A stretch of DNA of 18,930 nt. It comes from Candidatus Tenderia sp. Its GTDB lineage: Bacteria; Pseudomonadota; Gammaproteobacteria; Tenderiales; Tenderiaceae. This document shows positions 15,724 to 18,930 of the stretch, in pieces (positions within the stretch are counted from its first letter, which is position 1; each line of letters opens with the position of its first letter). The stretch is from positions 1 to 18,930 of the forward strand of contig JASBUE010000059.1 in assembly GCA_030148045.1 (NCBI GenBank), in the 5' to 3' direction. A model generated the notes under the pieces. It saw only the letters and a list, made by a program, of their open reading frames with translations. It ran no database searches and was not told the DNA's origin. A program made the position numbers and the translations under genes.

Positions 15724-16003
15724 ACCGGCGCAATCTGGTCCAGGACTGCCTCCAGTCGTTCCGCCGCGGGACCGATTTCTCCTCCGAGGGTATCGCCGCG
15801 CCGGGCTGGCTGGGGGGGGCATCCACTGGTCGGATCACTGGGCCTTCTGGCAGGAGGGCAATCCCGCGCTGATGGTAACGGACACGGCCCTCTATCGTTA
15901 TCCCCATTACCACGTGAGCACGGATACGCCGGACAAGATCGACTACCTACGCCTGACCAAAGTGGTTGTCGGCCTGGCGCGTCTGACTACGGGTCTCGCG
16001 TAA
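15724..16003 (+). pseudogene. C-terminal remnant of an M28-family peptidase, frameshifted
   Basis: From 15726 one frame reads RRNLVQDCLQSFRRGTDF and then EGIAAPGWLGG; after the run of eight G at 15812-15819 a second frame continues IHWSDHWAFWQEGNPALMV, then RYPHYHVSTDTPDKIDY and stops at TAA (16001-16003). Joined, these are the last 90 or so residues of an M28 zinc aminopeptidase-like protein, with the Asp of SDH and the His of PHYH being family zinc ligands. The N-terminal two thirds are absent: the remnant begins just behind the stop of the phosphodiesterase-EEP gene, so a deletion or recombination joined them. A change in the G8 run explains the frame break; a sequencing error there is possible, but the missing N-terminus is not explained by one. 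Confidence 0.78.
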
Positions 16004-16109
16004 GCCGGGCGCCAGGACGCGGGCAGGCCGCATGGCTTGCGCAGGGGCAGGACAGGTTTTCTGCGCCGGTGACAGCAACGGCGAGGTGGGGCCGAGCCGG
16101 ACGCTGCTT

Positions 16110-16625
16110 TTACCTCACGCCCTCCTTGATGGCCGTGATGATCCGCCGTTCGATCTTGTCACCAATCTCGCGCGCCCGGGGGTGGGGATCATGCTTGAGC
16201 AAATAGCTGGGACGCAAGATAATGATTGTCACTTCCTGAGGTGCTTTCTTCATGGTATAGGCGACCAGCTTGAAGGGGCAGAAGACGGACCAGTTCATGT
16301 TTAGATTGAAGACTTCCTGGTTGAAGACCAGCGAGCAGAAGTGGACCGCGGTGGCCTCCTTGAAACCAATGGTGTTCCATTTGTCTTTCCCCAGGGCTTG
16401 TTTATTATTCTCCAGTCCCCTGGCCAGATTTTCTTCACTGGTAATCTGAAACTGCTCGGCTTCCAGATGAGTCTTTAATCCCTGCAGGACCGTCGCAAAA
16501 TCCCCTGTCACGGTGAGCTTCCAGAAAGCTGGGTTGGTATTCTCCCCCGCCTGGAGAGGCACACTGGTCAACCCCAATGTAACCAGGTAGCACAGCGCAA
16601 CGGCTATTTTTGAAAATGCGTTCAT
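16110..16625 (-). CDS. secreted DUF302-like protein
   Basis: A 171-residue protein with a clear signal peptide: MNAFSKIAVALCYLVTLGLTSVPLQAGEN, probably cut after LQA (residue 26). The start is the ATG at 16625 (minus strand), because an AAGGAGG lies seven bases before it and it opens the signal peptide; an upstream ATG would add 18 residues. The mature part has LKTHLEAEQFQITSEENLARGL, then a segment with Cys (VHFCSLVFN and WSVFCPFKLVAYTMKK). The last matches the DUF302 pattern in which a conserved Pro/Cys region precedes a hydrophobic strand. The function of the family is unknown; periplasmic location follows from the signal. It is the only intact gene in this part of the window, downstream of a truncated usp on the same strand. 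Confidence 0.72.
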   Translation of the reverse strand: MNAFSKIAVALCYLVTLGLTSVPLQAGENTNPAFWKLTVTGDFATVLQGLKTHLEAEQFQITSEENLARGLENNKQALGKDKWNTIGFKEATAVHFCSLVFNQEVFNLNMNWSVFCPFKLVAYTMKKAPQEVTIIILRPSYLLKHDPHPRAREIGDKIERRIITAIKEGVR

Positions 16626-16750
16626 GGCAGTATCCTCCTTAATATCTATAAATATCGGCACAGGATGAATTCGTCTCAATGCTTAAGCGGATTGCGACGC
16701 TACCCTTGGCTGATGTTGTACTTGCTCCTTGACCAAAAAACTCCTTTAGA

Positions 16751-16999
16751 TCAACTTAAGTCTAATTTAATTTTGTTTTTAGGCAAGCTTAAATCGGGCC
16801 TAAGCAAGCAAGTTACTCCAAGTTCCTGTGGAGGCAGTGCGGTGACCAGCATGCGTAGTTCGAGCGGCAGATCCTCGAGCAACACCAGCACGTGCAGCCT
16901 GGCCTGGTTCAGATGCGTAAATGTGGCGGCCCGTTCCAGAGCCGGCTGTGCTTGGTCTTCGGGATCCAGCACCACCAGGATCTTTTGGAAGCGTTTCAT
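16751..16999 (-). pseudogene. truncated universal stress protein (UspA domain)
   Basis: The 82-residue frame starts MKRFQKILVVLDPEDQAQPALERAA, the typical first strand and helix of a UspA domain, and continues RLHVLVLLEDLPLELRMLVTALPPQEL. After residue 60 (near base 16819) the similarity stops, and a short unrelated tail (LRPDLSLPKNKIKLDLS) leads to a TAA stop in AT-rich DNA. A full domain has about 140 residues and an ATP-binding G-2x-G-9x-G(S/T) motif, which is missing. This is a remnant cut by a deletion or insertion. It reads toward the DUF302-like gene, 125 bases away. Confidence 0.7.
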
Positions 17000-17089
17000 A
17001 TCATCTTCCGATGTTGTAACAATTAGGTTGCCTTACTGAGCAGGATAGCAGAATATTATTTGCATTCCTTAGTCGACACGGAGGGCGGA

Positions 17090-17312
17090 ATGGATTGGAG
17101 CCCGCTTGCGTTTACCCGATCGTGGGCGGCTTTCTCATAATCCTGTTGATGTTGACGGGGTGCGCGCCGCTGCCAGATGATGAGGCGGCGAGGGCGATGA
17201 ACCGGAAACGATCACCTACGCGGCGCTGGCCGACGGGGCGCAGGCCATGGCCGCCCTGGATCATGCCACCGTTCTGTTACTGTACGGCATCGGCAAATCG
17301 GAACTGTTTTAG
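17090..17312 (+). pseudogene. fragment of a small lipoprotein gene with two frameshifts
   Basis: GGAGGG at 17080-17085 precedes ATG 17090, which reads MDWSPLAFTRSWAAF and then meets a stop. A neighbouring frame carries on with LIILLMLTGCAPLPDDEA, a good lipoprotein signal with lipobox LTGC. Near 17190 coding passes to the third frame: GDEPETITYAALADGAQAM and DHATVLLLYGIGKSELF, ending in TAG at 17310-17312. Joined, this is a 70-odd-residue lipoprotein precursor of no family I recognise. Two frame changes in such a short stretch point to decay, or to poor sequence quality here. Confidence 0.5.
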
Positions 17313-17386
17313 CGTTACTGCCTAACAGTGTTGTAGTCCGAGGCGGTAGTTCGTTTGCTTGAGTCTGTTGACCAAGAGCTGTGTAT

Positions 17387-17674
17387 ATGGCATTTAACGT
17401 TCAATTTTATGGCGCCGCCGCCGAGGTCACTGGCTCTTGTCATTTGTTGGCGGTTGGCAATCAGCGGATCCTGCTCGACTGTGGTCTGATTCAAGGCGGA
17501 CGCAAGGATAAGGCATGTAACCGGGTGCCGTTTCCCTTTGACCCGAAGAGCATCGACGCGGTTGTGCTGAGTTACCTCTATATTGATGCGCCGCTGACGG
17601 AGACCATCGGCCGGTTCTTCATCGGCCTCGGTCTGCCGCTTATAAATTTATTATCCCATCATGATACGGATTAA
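17387..17674 (+). pseudogene. N-terminal fragment of an MBL-fold/beta-CASP metallohydrolase
   Basis: Starting at the ATG at 17387 (a GTG six bases earlier is possible), the product reads MAFNVQFYGAAAEVTGSCHL, then RILLDCGLIQGGRKDKACNR and PFPFDPKSIDAVVLS. This is the typical N-terminus of the RNA-processing-exonuclease-like (YSH1, beta-CASP) MBL proteins. The next residues should be the metal motif HAHIDH; here they are YLYIDA, so all three His are lost. Homology then ends and about 25 unrelated residues follow to a stop at 17674, inside the start of nqrA. A whole protein would be about 450 residues. It is a chimeric fragment that cannot bind the metals. Confidence 0.68.
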
Positions 17675-18705
17675 AAAAGGTCTGGATTTGCCCATCGCAG
17701 GCGGTCCTGAGCAGATGATTGACAACAAGTCTGTGACAAAAGTCGCCGTGCTTGATTCTGACTATGCAGGGTTGCGTCCTGATCTTCAGGTGGCAGTGGG
17801 CGGGCATGTGAAACGGGGACAAGTGCTGTTCACCGATAATAAAGCAGCGGGGGTCAGCTATACCGCCCCCGCGGGGGGGGGGGTCATTGAAGCGATTCAT
17901 CATGGCGAGAAGCGTATGCTGCGGTCGGTGGTGATTCGCGTGGATGATAACGAAGAGACGGTCAATTTTGCATGTTATTCTTCAGCAGAGATCGCCGGCC
18001 TCAGTGACCCGCTGGTAAGAGAAAACCTGCTTCGCTCCGGCCTCTGGACGGCTTTGCGTACCCGGCCTTTCAGTAAAGTGCCGGCGCCGGATAGCCTGCC
18101 TCACGCCATCTTTATCAATGCCATGGACACCCAGCCACTGGCACCTGATCCACAAGTGGTGTTACGCGAGTACGCACAGGATTTTTTCGATGGTCTTCAG
18201 GCGTTATCACGCATTGGCGGGGGCCGGCTGTTTCTCTGTAAGGCACCGGGGGGCGATGATTTCCCATCCCGACCTGGAGCAGCTTGTGGTGGAATCGTTT
18301 GCCGGGCCTCATCCGGCGGGACTGCCTGGCACGCACATTCACTTTCTGGATCCTGTCAGCAGGCACAAAACGGTCTGGTGCATTAATTATCAGGATGTTA
18401 TCGCGGTGGGTAAATTTTTCACCACAGGTGAGCTGTTTGTGGAGCGGGTGATTTCACTGGCCGGCCCACAGGTGCAACAGCCGCGTTTATTGCGTAGCCG
18501 CCTGGGTGCGGATATGGCTGGTTTGTTGCGTGATGAACTCAGGCCAGGTGAAAACAGGGTTGTTTCCAGGTCTGTATTGCATGGACACACGGCTGTCGAC
18601 GAGCTGGCCTATCTAGGTCGTTATTATTTACAGGTTTCAGTATTGAGAGAAGGCCGTGAAAAGGAGTTCATGGCCTGGCTGCAGCCGGGCAAACAAAAGA
18701 CCTGA
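17661..18705 (+). pseudogene. nqrA: nqrA (Na+-translocating NADH:quinone reductase subunit A), frameshifted and 3'-truncated
   Basis: NqrA is the ubiquinone-site subunit of the sodium-pumping NADH dehydrogenase. The first frame (17661 to about 18250) reads MIRIKKGLDLPIAGG, RRS-like GVSYTAPAGGGVIEAI, SGLWTALRTRPFSKVPAPDS, IFINAMDTQPLAPDP and LFLCKAPGG. After the run of six G at 18248-18253 the frame changes, and the next frame reads SHPDLEQLVVESFAGPHPAG, GTHIHFLDPVSRHKTVW, NYQDVIAVGKFFTTGELF and YLGRYYLQVSVLREGREKEF. One extra G explains the break. The product then stops at PGKQKT, about 100 residues before the usual NqrA end (about 446). An 11-G run at 17873-17883 lies inside the reading frame. 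No other nqr gene follows in the window. The missing 3' end makes it non-functional even if the frameshift is an error. Confidence 0.85.
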
Positions 18706-18814
18706 TTGCTCCGGCCTGAAGCCGGGGGTCAAATAAGCTGGACTCGAATCCGGCCGGAATAGATCACGGTGGCCTGTTGAACAAAAGACGTAACTACTCA
18801 CACCCCCAGATGCC

Positions 18815-18893
18815 CGTCATTCCGGCATGGGGTTAGCCGGAATCCATTTCTGTAAAGCCGCTGGATTCCGGCTAAAACCGTGCCGGAATGACG
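18815..18893. repeat. 79-bp imperfect palindrome (GTCATTCCGGC-type intergenic repeat)
   Basis: Arms of 32 bases, 18815-18846 and 18862-18893, pair with three mismatches around a 15-base loop. The outer 13 bases (CGTCATTCCGGCA with TGCCGGAATGACG) and the inner 14 (TAGCCGGAATCCA with TGGATTCCGGCTA) are perfect. Repeats with the CGTCATTCCGGC...GGAATCCA pattern are frequent between genes in many proteobacteria. It lies about 110 bases behind the broken nqrA, and the rest of this 225-base tail holds no gene I can see. Confidence 0.75.
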
Positions 18894-18930
18894 AATAGGT
18901 ACTGTTCTATAATCTGAGGGGAAAGTAGTT

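Noticed and set aside
16665..17039. 124-codon plus-strand open frame
   Set aside because: It is the antisense of the Usp fragment with Ser/Arg-rich content and no family match.
17661..18705. Phase-variable working nqrA
   Set aside because: Even after frame correction about 100 C-terminal residues are missing and no nqrB follows.

Overview
The window looks like a chromosomal segment of a gammaproteobacterium outside the enterics. The order hfq-hflX-hflK-hflC-DUF2065-hisZ-purA, the use of HisZ, and an nqrA fragment point to Chromatiales-like or related lineages; the exact taxon cannot be fixed from the sequence alone.

Positions 1-6563 are a conserved, intact housekeeping block on the plus strand: the 3' end of hfq, the ribosome-splitting GTPase hflX, the hflK/hflC pair that controls FtsH, a small DUF2065 membrane protein, hisZ and purA. 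Two copies of one REP-like hairpin family lie directly behind hisZ and purA. The purA copy is a perfect 34-bp inverted pair. On the minus strand, converging on purA, sit a VOC (glyoxalase-fold) gene and a hemolysin III/PAQR membrane protein gene. A gene-free stretch of about 740 bases with several palindromes follows (7762-8500).

Positions 8501-16003 are visibly more G+C-rich. A broken methyltransferase remnant leads into a tightly packed four-gene cluster: a VTT/TVP38 membrane protein, a large (alpha/alpha)6-barrel glycosidase-like protein, a GT4 glycosyltransferase, and an unusual fusion of an alkaline-phosphatase-superfamily phosphodiesterase with an endonuclease/exonuclease/phosphatase (EEP) domain. 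Successive stop and start codons overlap (TGATG, ATGA, GTGA), so the four products are probably made together. The family content suggests lipid or lipid-linked glycan remodelling at the membrane. This is the most interesting system in the window, but its substrate is unknown.

Positions 15722-18705 are a graveyard of broken genes: the C-terminal end of an M28 peptidase with a frameshift in a G8 run, a truncated universal stress protein, a lipoprotein fragment with two frameshifts, an MBL-fold fragment that has lost its metal-binding histidines, and an nqrA with a frameshift and no C-terminal quarter. One intact small secreted DUF302-like gene sits among them. The window closes with a 79-bp imperfect palindrome of a type common in proteobacterial intergenic regions. 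No RNA genes, CRISPR arrays or recognisable transposase genes were seen.
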